NCBI GenBank assembly: GCA_049241565.1
Contig: JBMLQL010000031.1
Coordinates: 1 to 64,000 of the forward strand
DNA length: 64,000 nucleotides
From: DZBG01 sp049241565
GTDB lineage: Bacteria; Bdellovibrionota; Bacteriovoracia; Bacteriovoracales; Bacteriovoracaceae
Direction of reading: 5' to 3'
Numbering within the stretch: position 1 is the stretch's first letter; the number at the start of each line of letters is the position of its first letter. The translations under genes and the position numbers were made by a program. This document shows, in pieces, positions 1 through 8,764 of the stretch. The notes under the pieces are model-generated. The model made no database searches, had not been told where the DNA came from, and saw only the letters and a program-made list of their open reading frames with translations.

Positions 1-55
1 TTATAACCAGCACCTGCTTAAGAAGGCATTAACACCAATATAGTGGGGCAGTTTG

Positions 56-991
56 TTAGATTTCTTGAGCTATCTTGCGAACCAGCTCTTTAGTTGAGCT
101 GACAAAAGACTTTAGGTGAGTGACCGCCTCATGATGATCCTTTTCAATAGAGTTAAAAGGTAAAAAAAGATAAACCTTTTGATCTTTAAAAAAATCAAAT
201 CCCGAAGACACAGACCATTGTTCAGACTGAGTCTCTATAGCATCATCCTTTCGCGAAGAATACATAAGATTAAACGGGAACTGATCAAAATAAAGTTTCA
301 TTTCTTCAAGACTCATCTTCGAGGCTTCAGCCATCATTTGAGAATTCAGAAGAAGGCGAATATTTTTCATCTTTGGCCATTCCTTAAAATAAAACTCTGA
401 ATCACAAGAAAATAGAAGTCCATTCTGAGTCATTTGCTCCATTTGGAAGAGATGCCCACTCTCATACTGTGACCCATATTCAGCAAGAATTTTTGCCTTA
501 ACTCTGATACGAAAATCTCTTTTAGGAAGCTTTTTCTCAATGAGAAGCACCATCACCATATCTCGGTAGAGCTGATGGTTAAAACATTCAGAAATGGCGA
601 GATTTTTAAACGGACCAGATCCAGAGATGAAAGAGATATCCATCGGTGTATGAGGATCGAGACGATCTGTGGTTTGATTAAGAATATAACTTGAATAAAG
701 TTCAAAAAGATTAAACTGTCTGATTTTATTTTTAGTTTTGATCCAAAGAGGAATAGACCTAAGCGATTGAACACGTTCTTTTAAAACAATAAAATCATGT
801 GAAAGAGTTTCATCTGCTTTCATCTGACTTTCAAGCACTTCACAAGTTTCAGAAAAATCGGCCCAGTGAAAAACAATAAGACCAAGACTTGATAATGGTA
901 AAACATCACCCAACTTCTGACCAAACAGAGGTTGTTGATTAAACGAAGCATCTACTGAGAAAGCGTCCACTTGGGAAAGACGATAGGCCAT
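56..991 (-). CDS. PilZ-like domain protein of unknown function
   Basis: About 311 residues with no signal peptide and no membrane segment. The middle of the protein (roughly residues 150-225) resembles a degenerate PilZ barrel: a basic 'RDFRIRVKA' stretch followed by 'QMTQNGLLFS', where a canonical PilZ domain has RxxxR and then D/NxSxxG. The flanking regions are not recognised. I place the start at the ATG at 991, nine bases after AGGAG, rather than at the TTG at 997, which lies only three bases from it. It follows the LolC-like gene by about 65 bases on the same strand and may be the last gene of that run. If the PilZ assignment is right it could sense c-di-GMP, but the arginine and serine positions are imperfect, so binding is uncertain. 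Confidence 0.55.
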   Translation of the reverse strand: MAYRLSQVDAFSVDASFNQQPLFGQKLGDVLPLSSLGLIVFHWADFSETCEVLESQMKADETLSHDFIVLKERVQSLRSIPLWIKTKNKIRQFNLFELYSSYILNQTTDRLDPHTPMDISFISGSGPFKNLAISECFNHQLYRDMVMVLLIEKKLPKRDFRIRVKAKILAEYGSQYESGHLFQMEQMTQNGLLFSCDSEFYFKEWPKMKNIRLLLNSQMMAEASKMSLEEMKLYFDQFPFNLMYSSRKDDAIETQSEQWSVSSGFDFFKDQKVYLFLPFNSIEKDHHEAVTHLKSFVSSTKELVRKIAQEI

Positions 992-1058
992 AAACAAATA
1001 CTCCTAAATCAACAACATGGAAATTATATGTTTAATTCGTCTCTTTTGAGAGGAAACT

Positions 1059-2225
1059 TTAATGAACACCTCTAATAATTCCAATAAAACTGTTATGGTC
1101 TTTTTTAAACTGTTGAAAGGAGAAAAACGAGAAAATCCATGAAATCGCAAAAGGGATAAAGAAACTTAGTGTTATGTTCAGTAAATGAAGATCTACCGGC
1201 AATTGTCTCTCGATAAAAATATCTGGCATAAACTCGTGCCCATAGCGTTCAAGAACTTTTAAGACAAAAATTCCGCAAATTAGACCCGCAAAACACGTGA
1301 GAGCACTTAATGATAAAGTGAAGCGATAAACAAGTTTCAAAACCTTAGACTCCGATAGTCCTAAAATCCAAAAACTCATCAAATCATTTTTCACTTTGCT
1401 ATAGAAAATAAGAAGACCGCTGGTAATGGCCACGGCCACTAAAAGGGCCATACTTATAAACAAAAAGAGCATAACCTTGGTCTCTAAATTAAGGGCCATC
1501 ACCAAAGAAGAGTTTTGATTCTCCCAGGTTTCAAACTGGAACTCAATACTCGGAAATTCCCTTTTCCAGGCCTGGAGCTCACGACTCAAAACTGGACGAA
1601 AGAAGCGAACTTGATTGATCAAGTTCTCTCTCACTAAATTTTGAACCAAAGGAAGCCTCACCCACAGCTCCACACTATCCACTTCAGGCAACTCACTAAA
1701 CATATAGTCGGATACAGGCACTGTGACAAAACGAGGAATATCTCCAAGAAGTGAGTCTGTATGGGCCGGAGAAATAATTTGTATTTCATCAGAGAATTGA
1801 ACCTTGAGTTTGCTGGCCAGATCAGAGCCAAGGACAACCTCAGAGAGGTCACGATCATTTAAAAAATCAGGAAGCGGATAACTCAGATCAATACCGTGGA
1901 CTTTAGCTGGGGCCATGTACTGGTTACTTTTTAGCATCGCCTCTAGTTCATACTCAGCGGTAAAAAGTGTTCTTGAATTCGATAGCTTTGTCAGGAATCG
2001 GTCCATCTCATCAGGTTCATAAGAGCTCACTCTCATCACTCCACTGCCGTGAATAGACTTAGAGCGAGTGACTAGACCTCGTTGAAGCCCACCCATAATT
2101 CCCTGAATAACCATGAGAGCAAATGTGGAAAGAAATAAACCAACGACCGCTATGAAAAGTAGTCGTTGGCGAGTTTTCGAGTGAAAAATATAAGAATAGA
2201 AATACCTAAAAAAAGTCCAGCTCAT
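1059..2225 (-). CDS. LolC/LolE-type ABC transporter permease (FtsX family)
   Basis: A 388-residue inner-membrane protein with the FtsX/MacB layout. One TM helix lies at about residues 22-44, a large periplasmic domain at about 45-248, then three TM helices at about 251-275, 302-325 and 349-370. The stretch after 'WENQNSSLVMALNLETK' and the cytoplasmic 'SKVKNDLMSFWILGLS' loop match the lipoprotein-releasing LolC/LolE pattern, where this loop contacts the ATPase LolD. No LolD-like ATPase is nearby, so it must pair with one encoded elsewhere. It starts only 3 bases after the stop of the FadJ-like gene, so it is probably co-translated with the beta-oxidation genes. The substrate may be outer-membrane lipoproteins, but an export role for another lipid is not excluded. 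Confidence 0.75.
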   Translation of the reverse strand: MSWTFFRYFYSYIFHSKTRQRLLFIAVVGLFLSTFALMVIQGIMGGLQRGLVTRSKSIHGSGVMRVSSYEPDEMDRFLTKLSNSRTLFTAEYELEAMLKSNQYMAPAKVHGIDLSYPLPDFLNDRDLSEVVLGSDLASKLKVQFSDEIQIISPAHTDSLLGDIPRFVTVPVSDYMFSELPEVDSVELWVRLPLVQNLVRENLINQVRFFRPVLSRELQAWKREFPSIEFQFETWENQNSSLVMALNLETKVMLFLFISMALLVAVAITSGLLIFYSKVKNDLMSFWILGLSESKVLKLVYRFTLSLSALTCFAGLICGIFVLKVLERYGHEFMPDIFIERQLPVDLHLLNITLSFFIPFAISWIFSFFSFQQFKKDHNSFIGIIRGVH

Positions 2226-2228
2226 TAT

Positions 2229-4355
2229 TCAGAGATCATAGAACTTTTTACCTGAAGAAGCGAGATCTTTCAAAAGTGGTGACAGCTTATACCGCTCAGC
2301 ACTTACATCATTGGCAAAACGCTCTATAGCATTCACGATACGATCAAGTCCCTCTTGGTCAGCATACTTTAAAAGACCACCACGGAAAGGAGGAAATCCT
2401 GTTCCATAGATCATACCGATATCAACTGTGGCCGCTTTATCGCAAATTTTATCCGAGAGGATATAAGCCGCTTCATTAATCATGGGGAGAAAAAGTCTCA
2501 TCTGAATCGTGGTCTCATCCATTGATTTTGGTGTGGCCGGAATGAGCTTTTCAATCTCTGGATTTTTCCCTAGAGACTTTCCTTTTTCATCATAGAGGAA
2601 AAATCCTTTATTATTTTTCTTTCCAAGAAGGCCGGCTTCATAAAGCTTAGTTGAAAGAGAAGCAGGTACGGCACGCTCACCTAATCCGTCATGCATAATT
2701 TTTCCTACTTTCACACCGACATCAATGCCGATTTCATCAAGAAGACGACACGGCCCCATAGGCATCCCGAAGTTTAGAGCGGCTTGATCGAGAGCTTCCA
2801 CAGTCACTCCTTCCTCAAGAAGAAAAGCGGCCTCATTAAGATAAGGAGCAAGGATTCTATTCACGAGAAAGCCCGGTCCATCCTTAACCACGATCGGAGT
2901 CTTTTTCACGTCAAGAACCCACTTCACTAAAGTATCAACGGTTTTTTGATCTACTTTTGAGTGGGTGATGATTTCAACCAGAGGCATTTTATTAACCGGA
3001 TTAAAAAAATGCAGCCCACAAAATCTTTCAGGATTTTTAAGGGCCTTACTCATCTCTTCAACCGAAAGAGATGAAGTATTTGAAGTAAGAAGAGCATCAG
3101 GACGAACATAGTTCTCAACATCCGCAAAAACTTTCTTTTTCACATCCATATTTTCGACAACTGCTTCAATGACCAGATCCACTGCTTTGAATCCATCGTA
3201 AGTCATCGTAGGTGTAATCGAGCGTTGTTTGCGGTCAAAATCATCTTGAGAAAGACGACGTTTTTTTACCGCTCCTGCAAAGTTTTGAGCTGACTGCTTA
3301 AGACCTAATTCAAGACCTGCTTGATTTAAATCTTTCATTAAAGGGGCTTGATTGTTTTGAGCAAAAAGCCAAGCAATCCCACCACCCATGACTCCGGCCC
3401 CTAGAACTGCTCCACGTCCAATTGTTGGAAGCGAGTCTTTGTTATCTAGTTTTTTAGAGGCATCAGTTAAGAAGAAGACATTTTGTAAGTTTTTAGACTG
3501 GGAAGACTGAGAAAGCTCAGCAAAGGCCTGAGCTTCAATTTGCAAATAGCTTGTGCGGTTTTTCCCGGCCCAAGACTCGAGGGTTTCCAATATCTTTAAA
3601 GGAGCAGGATAGAATCCTTTTGTCGATTCAAGAACTTTCTCACGGGCCTTTTGGAAAATAATTTTGCGAGTCACAAAATTATCCATGGCCGCATCAGTCA
3701 GGTTATCTTTAAGCGTTTTTTTCTTTCCTGTTTTTTTCTCAAGAAGATAAAAGGGTGCGAGTTCATTCATTCTCTCTGTCGGAAGAATAGCATCAGCAAT
3801 GCCTAGTTTATAAGCATTCTTCCCTTTCACTTGCTTCCCAGTCAAAATCATATCCAAAGCAGTTGGAAGTCCCGCTTTGCGTGGAAGTCGGTATGTTCCT
3901 CCAAAACCTGGAAGAACTCCTAACATCACTTCAGGAAGTCCTACTGCGGTTTTAGGATTGTCTGAAACAAAAATCTTTTTACAACACAGTGACAGCTCAA
4001 GCCCACCACCAAGACAAATTCCATCTACAAGAGCGGCGGTAGGAATTGTTAAGTCTTCAAGTGTATTAAAAATGGTATGGGCCTCTTCTAAACTTCTTAA
4101 GGCCTCAGCTTCATTTTTAAGTCCGTTAATAACAGAAATATCCATCCCAGCGAGGAAGACTCCTTTTTTATGAGAGAAAATAAACAAGGCCTTAATCGCC
4201 TTTTTTTTCTCCAGGGCCGTGGCCTCCGTGAATGCATGTTTTAATTCTTCAAGAGAATCACGAGTCAGTGTTGTCATTGACTTGGTTTCATTCAGGCCAA
4301 GTCCAATCCAAAGGAGCTCATTTTTAATTTCAAAACTTATATGCTTATATGCCAC
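2229..4355 (-). CDS. fadJ: Fatty acid oxidation complex alpha subunit (enoyl-CoA hydratase / 3-hydroxyacyl-CoA dehydrogenase)
   Basis: A 708-residue bifunctional enzyme catalysing the hydration and NAD-dependent dehydrogenation steps of beta-oxidation. The N-terminal crotonase domain (about 1-190) has the oxyanion-hole region 'DGICLGGGLELS'. The dehydrogenase domain starts near residue 320 with the dinucleotide motif 'GAGVMGGGIAW', continues with the catalytic histidine in 'GLHFFNPVNKMPLVE', and ends with the paired C-terminal helical domains. The start is a GTG preceded by a GAGG Shine-Dalgarno sequence; length fits the FadB/FadJ family. It lies 12 bases downstream of the thiolase, with which it would form the trifunctional complex. 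Whether it is closer to FadJ or FadB cannot be decided by eye; the FadI-like partner favours FadJ. Confidence 0.93.
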   Translation of the reverse strand: MAYKHISFEIKNELLWIGLGLNETKSMTTLTRDSLEELKHAFTEATALEKKKAIKALFIFSHKKGVFLAGMDISVINGLKNEAEALRSLEEAHTIFNTLEDLTIPTAALVDGICLGGGLELSLCCKKIFVSDNPKTAVGLPEVMLGVLPGFGGTYRLPRKAGLPTALDMILTGKQVKGKNAYKLGIADAILPTERMNELAPFYLLEKKTGKKKTLKDNLTDAAMDNFVTRKIIFQKAREKVLESTKGFYPAPLKILETLESWAGKNRTSYLQIEAQAFAELSQSSQSKNLQNVFFLTDASKKLDNKDSLPTIGRGAVLGAGVMGGGIAWLFAQNNQAPLMKDLNQAGLELGLKQSAQNFAGAVKKRRLSQDDFDRKQRSITPTMTYDGFKAVDLVIEAVVENMDVKKKVFADVENYVRPDALLTSNTSSLSVEEMSKALKNPERFCGLHFFNPVNKMPLVEIITHSKVDQKTVDTLVKWVLDVKKTPIVVKDGPGFLVNRILAPYLNEAAFLLEEGVTVEALDQAALNFGMPMGPCRLLDEIGIDVGVKVGKIMHDGLGERAVPASLSTKLYEAGLLGKKNNKGFFLYDEKGKSLGKNPEIEKLIPATPKSMDETTIQMRLFLPMINEAAYILSDKICDKAATVDIGMIYGTGFPPFRGGLLKYADQEGLDRIVNAIERFANDVSAERYKLSPLLKDLASSGKKFYDL

Positions 4356-4367
4356 AACGAACCTCGC

Positions 4368-5657
4368 TTAGAGTTTAAGGTTTTCAATAATCACAGCTCC
4401 ACCCTGGCCTCCGCCAATACAAAGAGAAGCAAGACCAAATTTTTTCTTTTGGCGCTTTAACTCATGGGCCAAAGTCACCACCAGACGTGATCCAGTTGAT
4501 CCCACCGGATGTCCTAAGGCCACTGCTCCACCGTTTACGTTAAGTTTTGAATCATCAATCTCACCGATCACTTCATCAATTCCCCAACGGCTGGCCAAAG
4601 CGCGATCACTCATCACTTTTTTACAAGCAAGGACCTGAGCCGCGAAAGCTTCGTTAAGTTCAATCAAATCCATCTCTGCGAGTTTCATTCCTGTGCGTTT
4701 AAGCACACCATGAGTCGCCAGCACTGGACCTAGTCCCATTCTCTCAGGCTCAAGACCATGGAAGTGGTAATCTACCATCCTGGCCATTGGATCAAGATTA
4801 TATTTTTTCACTGCTTCTTCAGAGGCAAGAAGCCACATCGATCCACCATCAGTAATGGGGCAAGCATTCCCCACAGTCACTGTTCCTGTTTCTTTTTCAA
4901 AATAAGGCTTCATTTTAGCGAGACCTTCCACGGTCGAATTTCCACGTGGGCCAATATCATCAGCGATCATGCGATCAAGCTTTGCTCCGGCCGTAATAGG
5001 AAGAATCTCATCACGAAATTTTCCTTCTTTTGTGGCGGCCACGGCACGCTGATGTGAGCGATTGGCAAACTCATCTTGCTGAAGACGAGAAATCCCAAGC
5101 TCTCGCGCCAGGGTCTCAGCTGTCTGTCCCATATTTTTTCCACAGAAAGGATCTGTCAGACCTTGCTCAATAGCGATCACAGGAGTAAGAAAGTGTGGAC
5201 GGAATGAAGTCATAATTTTTAATTTTTGGGCCGGTGACTTGGCCTTCATGAGTTCAATGAAAAATTCTGTCATCTCTTTATTAAACATAAGTGGCATCTG
5301 AGACATATTCTCCACTCCACCAGCAAAAAGAAGATCACTTCTTCCTGAACCAATTTTCACATAAGCTTGTGAAAGAGCCTCCATTCCAGAAGCACAGTTA
5401 CGGTGAACAGAATAACCAGAAGTTCTTTTATGAAGACCAGCTTCAAGAGCAATGACTCGACCTACGTTTGGATATTTCGCTGGAGTACCAGTATTTCCCA
5501 CGATCACTTCATCAATCATATCATTAGGAATGGCGTACTTATCCATCAGATGGCGGATAAGATAATGACCCAGATAAGGGGCGGCAATTTCTTTAAGATC
5601 TGCACCAGATTTAACTTGGGGAGTACGTTTCCCGTCCACGAGATAAACTGCTTTCAT
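4368..5657 (-). CDS. fadI: Acetyl-CoA C-acyltransferase (3-ketoacyl-CoA thiolase)
   Basis: A 429-residue thiolase that cleaves 3-ketoacyl-CoA with CoA to give acetyl-CoA, the last beta-oxidation step. The nucleophilic cysteine is C88 in 'VHRNCASGMEAL'. The C-terminal catalytic histidine is in 'NVNGGAVALGHPVGSTGSR' and the second cysteine in 'LCIGGGQGGA'. The length and the long insertion in the middle are like FadI rather than the shorter FadA. It is the first gene of the fadI-fadJ-lolC run. Its upstream region carries an inverted repeat that could be an operator (5676-5706). Confidence 0.93.
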   Translation of the reverse strand: MKAVYLVDGKRTPQVKSGADLKEIAAPYLGHYLIRHLMDKYAIPNDMIDEVIVGNTGTPAKYPNVGRVIALEAGLHKRTSGYSVHRNCASGMEALSQAYVKIGSGRSDLLFAGGVENMSQMPLMFNKEMTEFFIELMKAKSPAQKLKIMTSFRPHFLTPVIAIEQGLTDPFCGKNMGQTAETLARELGISRLQQDEFANRSHQRAVAATKEGKFRDEILPITAGAKLDRMIADDIGPRGNSTVEGLAKMKPYFEKETGTVTVGNACPITDGGSMWLLASEEAVKKYNLDPMARMVDYHFHGLEPERMGLGPVLATHGVLKRTGMKLAEMDLIELNEAFAAQVLACKKVMSDRALASRWGIDEVIGEIDDSKLNVNGGAVALGHPVGSTGSRLVVTLAHELKRQKKKFGLASLCIGGGQGGAVIIENLKL

Positions 5658-5675
5658 TCAGACGTCCTTGTTATG

Positions 5676-5706
5676 AAATTTTAAGAAGAATTTTACTTAA
5701 AAATTT
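5676..5706. promoter_or_regulatory. Inverted repeat upstream of fadI, candidate operator
   Basis: AAATTTTAAG (5676-5685) and CTTAAAAATTT (5696-5706) form an inverted repeat with a 10-base spacer and a single extra A in one arm. It sits 19 bases before the fadI start codon, a usual place for an operator of a TetR- or FadR-type regulator. The sequence is very AT-rich, so chance similarity is possible. No regulator gene lies next to it. Confidence 0.35.
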
Positions 5707-5786
5707 TAACCTAAGGACCCTTAAGTTGCGAGTGATTTACAGGAGAATTTAATACTTGAGTTTTTATCTTTGCAACATCTAAACAT

Positions 5787-5817
5787 AAAAAACCCCGAGA
5801 CTAGGCCCGGGGTTTTT
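5787..5817 (-). terminator. Rho-independent terminator of the beta-barrel gene
   Basis: The stem CCCCG (5793-5797) pairs with CGGGG (5808-5812), extended by A-run/T-run pairing on both sides. Read on the minus strand it lies 30 bases after the stop of the outer-membrane protein gene and ends in a T-run. Because the flanks are A-rich on one side and T-rich on the other, it may work in both directions. Confidence 0.85.
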
Positions 5818-5846
5818 ACGAGGGTGGGGATGCAACGTATTCTCTC

Positions 5847-6995
5847 TTAGAATACGATTAAAAGACCTAGATTTACTGATAATGCGTTCGCATTAATAAT
5901 TTCATCACCAAGTTGATTCAGACGACGCTGATCTGGTGAAGTCGCGAAGTTTTGGTTGTTCTGACTTGAAAGACTGCTTCCAAGACCTGTTGAATAACCT
6001 GCTTCGATATTAAGACCAAACATTTTTGAGACCATAATCTCAGAACCAAGCATTAAGTTACCCGAGGCAAAGCTTGTTTGGTATCTTTCGTTACCAAAAC
6101 TTGATCCAGCAAAAACGTTCTGCTGATTATTTCCAGCGTACTGAAGAGTTGCCCTGTTATACCCAACACCTGCTCCAATATAAGGACGGAATCTTTCACC
6201 ATTTGTAAGGAAGAATTTTCCATAGATATCAAGACCAAAGCTTGAATAATCAATTTGACGACCTCTTAAACCATAAGCTCCGAAGTATTGATTCGAAAAC
6301 GGTTGGTTAAAAAGTTGGTTATTAGCAAAGTCTTCAGTATTAAGCTGGTTATAATTGAAACCAATCCCCAAACTGAAGCGGTTATTAATTTGTGATTCAG
6401 TACGAAGTCCTCCAGAAAAGCTTGTCTCTAAAGACTCAACATCTCCTCTGTAAGTAGTCGCCCCAGCAAAAGGGAGAAGCTTGATTGTTTCAAACATACC
6501 ATTCGAACTTGATGAAGCCACAGCTGTTTCAGATGTCGCTACTGGGGCCACTTGAACTTGAGGTGCAGCTTGCTGAACCTTTACTTCATCTTGGTTACCC
6601 ATTCCGTATTGATCACACTCAGCGCCTGGATTTTCTTCCATAAGACACTTAAGTTTTGCTTCTGCTTTTTTAATTTTCTCCATCGCTTTTTTCTCAGCTT
6701 TTTTTGCTTCGACCGTAGCGTGGATTTTTTCTTCAGCGTTTTCACCGATTTTTTCAGCTTCGTTAGTGAGCTTGTTCAGTGCTTTCGCTTTTTCACGGTA
6801 AAGCTTATTGTCTGTTTGGTACTTCTTAACTGTAGAGTTAATAGACTCAAGCTCTCCATCTGTAACTCTTTGTTCTGCTAGATAACCATCCACATCGATG
6901 GGATCTGAGTTAAGAACCTTTTCCTGTGAAGCTGTCTGGGCATAGGCCGCCGAGAAGCTTAGGCCGATTAACACGGCCAGAACTGATTTTTTCAT
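5847..6995 (-). CDS. Outer-membrane beta-barrel protein with periplasmic coiled coil
   Basis: 382 residues. A signal peptide ends at 'AAYA' (cleavage near residue 19). Residues about 45-120 form a Lys/Glu/Ala-rich coiled coil. A Gln/Val/Ala/Pro linker follows (about 135-165), then a C-terminal beta-barrel of alternating residues ending in phenylalanine ('LGLLIVF'), the usual outer-membrane signature. Two cysteines in 'LKCLMEENPGAEC' may form a disulfide before the linker. The start has a strong GAGGAGG Shine-Dalgarno sequence. It is monocistronic, with its own terminator. The barrel resembles the OmpA-like/OprF_ N-terminal porin-type fold, but there is no peptidoglycan-binding OmpA domain. 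Specific function is unknown; the coiled coil could span the periplasm. Confidence 0.75.
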   Translation of the reverse strand: MKKSVLAVLIGLSFSAAYAQTASQEKVLNSDPIDVDGYLAEQRVTDGELESINSTVKKYQTDNKLYREKAKALNKLTNEAEKIGENAEEKIHATVEAKKAEKKAMEKIKKAEAKLKCLMEENPGAECDQYGMGNQDEVKVQQAAPQVQVAPVATSETAVASSSSNGMFETIKLLPFAGATTYRGDVESLETSFSGGLRTESQINNRFSLGIGFNYNQLNTEDFANNQLFNQPFSNQYFGAYGLRGRQIDYSSFGLDIYGKFFLTNGERFRPYIGAGVGYNRATLQYAGNNQQNVFAGSSFGNERYQTSFASGNLMLGSEIMVSKMFGLNIEAGYSTGLGSSLSSQNNQNFATSPDQRRLNQLGDEIINANALSVNLGLLIVF

Positions 6996-7194
6996 ACATC
7001 CTCCTCATACTCTCGTAATGCTTTTTTTTGGGCATCCACCCATATTTAAAGTTTGATGAGAGGATAACGAATTAATGCACTCAGTCATAGATAAACTTGA
7101 GTACTCATGTACATTTTACACGGTGCAAAGATAAGATTTTGATGACGCAATTACAATAAGTTAAAAGGAGCTAAGGCATAAAGCCCTGATTTTA

Positions 7195-7416
7195 CTAGCG
7201 AGGAAAAGAAAAGGTTTTATAGGCCTTAAGAGGGTCTCGAAAGGACTGATCATAGATCTTCATATGCTTATTGATATAGCTATCAGGATTGGTGAGGAGG
7301 TATTCCTCGAACTTTTTAGTGAAGGTTAGCCCCATGGCAATGGCCACACTAAGCATCAAAAGATACTCCACTGAGGTCTGTCCAAATTGAGTAAGAAGCT
7401 TGCGCCAGTTCATCAT
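7195..7416 (-). CDS. Prepilin-like small protein with class III signal motif
   Basis: 73 residues. A short basic leader (MMNWRKLLTQFG) is followed directly by 'QTSVEYLLMLSVAIAMGL', which fits the QxSxExxxL pattern of class III signal peptides, with the cleaved glycine at residue 12 and the glutamate at position +5. The hydrophobic helix runs to about residue 31 and a short polar tail follows. This is the architecture of Flp/Tad-like pilins. It lies 16 bases downstream of the flavoprotein-like gene, at the end of the sufE-hemB-LPS run, and no pilus assembly gene is near. The function is inferred from the N-terminus only. Confidence 0.65.
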   Translation of the reverse strand: MMNWRKLLTQFGQTSVEYLLMLSVAIAMGLTFTKKFEEYLLTNPDSYINKHMKIYDQSFRDPLKAYKTFSFPR

Positions 7417-7432
7417 TCTATTATAACCCTAA

Positions 7433-8764
7433 TCAAAGAAGAGATAGCAAGTGCCCAATGATTCCATAACGTTGGAATTTAAATGGCCCTTGATAAGTCA
7501 CCCCTGAAATTTGGCGATCCCCACCCTCTGTTCGCAGCGGCCAGTAGTGAATAGCGAAGGCCTCTTTCATCAGATTAGTCTCACTATCCATCATCTGACG
7601 TCTTGAAGAAGCAAAGTTGATCTTCTGAAGAGGGCGATGAAAACGAGCAAAATCCAGAGAGGCATCTTTAAAAATAAGTTCTCGAGAAAATTCAGGACGA
7701 GTTCCTGGCATCGCGAGATAAGGGTAGAAGGCCCTGATACCGTTTTGATTAAAAACAAAATGTCTTAGAGGGCGCTCCCCTCCTAAACGTTCAGCTTCGG
7801 CCACCAAATGAAGCTCCAGCATCTGATGAGAAGGGGTCAAATCTTCATCATTAAGATCTCCTACACTCGCGAATTGATAAATCTGATAAGGGTTCATGGA
7901 AATAAATGGAGCATCCTCTGGAAGGTGTCCGTAGATCTCAGTCTGATCCATGGAGATCACTCCTTCATAAGTTGAAAGAAGCACATGAAAGAGACGGTTT
8001 TCATGAATCTGCCAGTCTTGAATGGAAGTTTTTTTAATATCTCCCCCACGATTCACCAGCGAGCGTTCAAGCATCATCTCTAAGCGGTAATTATCAACTT
8101 GGTAGAGAGGAGAAATCCATCGCAAAAGATAATAAGCGAAATCACTATCATCCAAATATTTTTTAATCTTGTCTTCAAAAAGTCCTGAAGAGAGATGGAC
8201 CATGAGTCTGGCCTCTAAAGAGCTCTCTCCATTGTAAGATTTAGCTAACCACTTTTTAGTTCCATTGATCCAATCTAAAATCCCGTGAGGCCCCTGAAAA
8301 CTAAATTTCATCGGGCGCGCTTTCTGAAAACTTAGCTTCAGTTCCTGAGTAAATCTCAGGACTTCACTATCATACCAAAGATTGAATTCACTCTCCTCTA
8401 TGTTGAGAAGAAGCTTGAGGGTATCATCTCCTAGAAAATGCGAAAACTTTCGCCACATCTCTTTGGCATTTTGGTAAGGAGTCATCCCAAGAAGGATCGA
8501 TTTACTTCCTCCGTGAAGCTGGTAAGGACAAAGTGAGAGACAATCTTGAAGATCCTCTAATTCATTAAGACCAAATTTAGCTCCGATCTCAGTAATAAAT
8601 CGAAGCTCTATATCAGAGATATAGTCACTTTGGTGCGAGAGAGTTTGAAAACGAGAGTCATCAATAAGTAGAACTGATTTATTTTGTGACGAATTTTTCA
8701 CGGCCTGAAGCAAAGAGAGAACTCCCTTCCCTACCAAAACTGAATCATAATGATTTTTCAACAT
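7433..8764 (-). CDS. Uncharacterised protein with degenerate Rossmann-like N-terminus
   Basis: 443 residues. The N-terminus 'YDSVLVGKGVLSLLQA' followed by 'KSVLLIDD' looks like the dinucleotide-binding beta-alpha-beta unit of FAD oxidoreductases, but the third glycine of GxGxxG is replaced by serine. I do not recognise the rest. There is no signal peptide and no membrane helix. The gene overlaps the end of the KDO transferase gene by 7 bases, so the two are probably translationally coupled. It could be a flavoprotein or a protein that has kept the fold but lost the cofactor. Confidence 0.4.
   Translation of the reverse strand: MLKNHYDSVLVGKGVLSLLQAVKNSSQNKSVLLIDDSRFQTLSHQSDYISDIELRFITEIGAKFGLNELEDLQDCLSLCPYQLHGGSKSILLGMTPYQNAKEMWRKFSHFLGDDTLKLLLNIEESEFNLWYDSEVLRFTQELKLSFQKARPMKFSFQGPHGILDWINGTKKWLAKSYNGESSLEARLMVHLSSGLFEDKIKKYLDDSDFAYYLLRWISPLYQVDNYRLEMMLERSLVNRGGDIKKTSIQDWQIHENRLFHVLLSTYEGVISMDQTEIYGHLPEDAPFISMNPYQIYQFASVGDLNDEDLTPSHQMLELHLVAEAERLGGERPLRHFVFNQNGIRAFYPYLAMPGTRPEFSRELIFKDASLDFARFHRPLQKINFASSRRQMMDSETNLMKEAFAIHYWPLRTEGGDRQISGVTYQGPFKFQRYGIIGHLLSLL

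Noticed and set aside
1..55. End of another gene at the left edge
   Set aside because: A minus-strand frame can be read to a stop at position 1-3, but 55 bases give no recognisable protein, so no gene is called.
7095..7110. TGAGTACTCA palindrome upstream of the beta-barrel gene as an operator
   Set aside because: Ten bases only, no second copy and not placed relative to a clear promoter.
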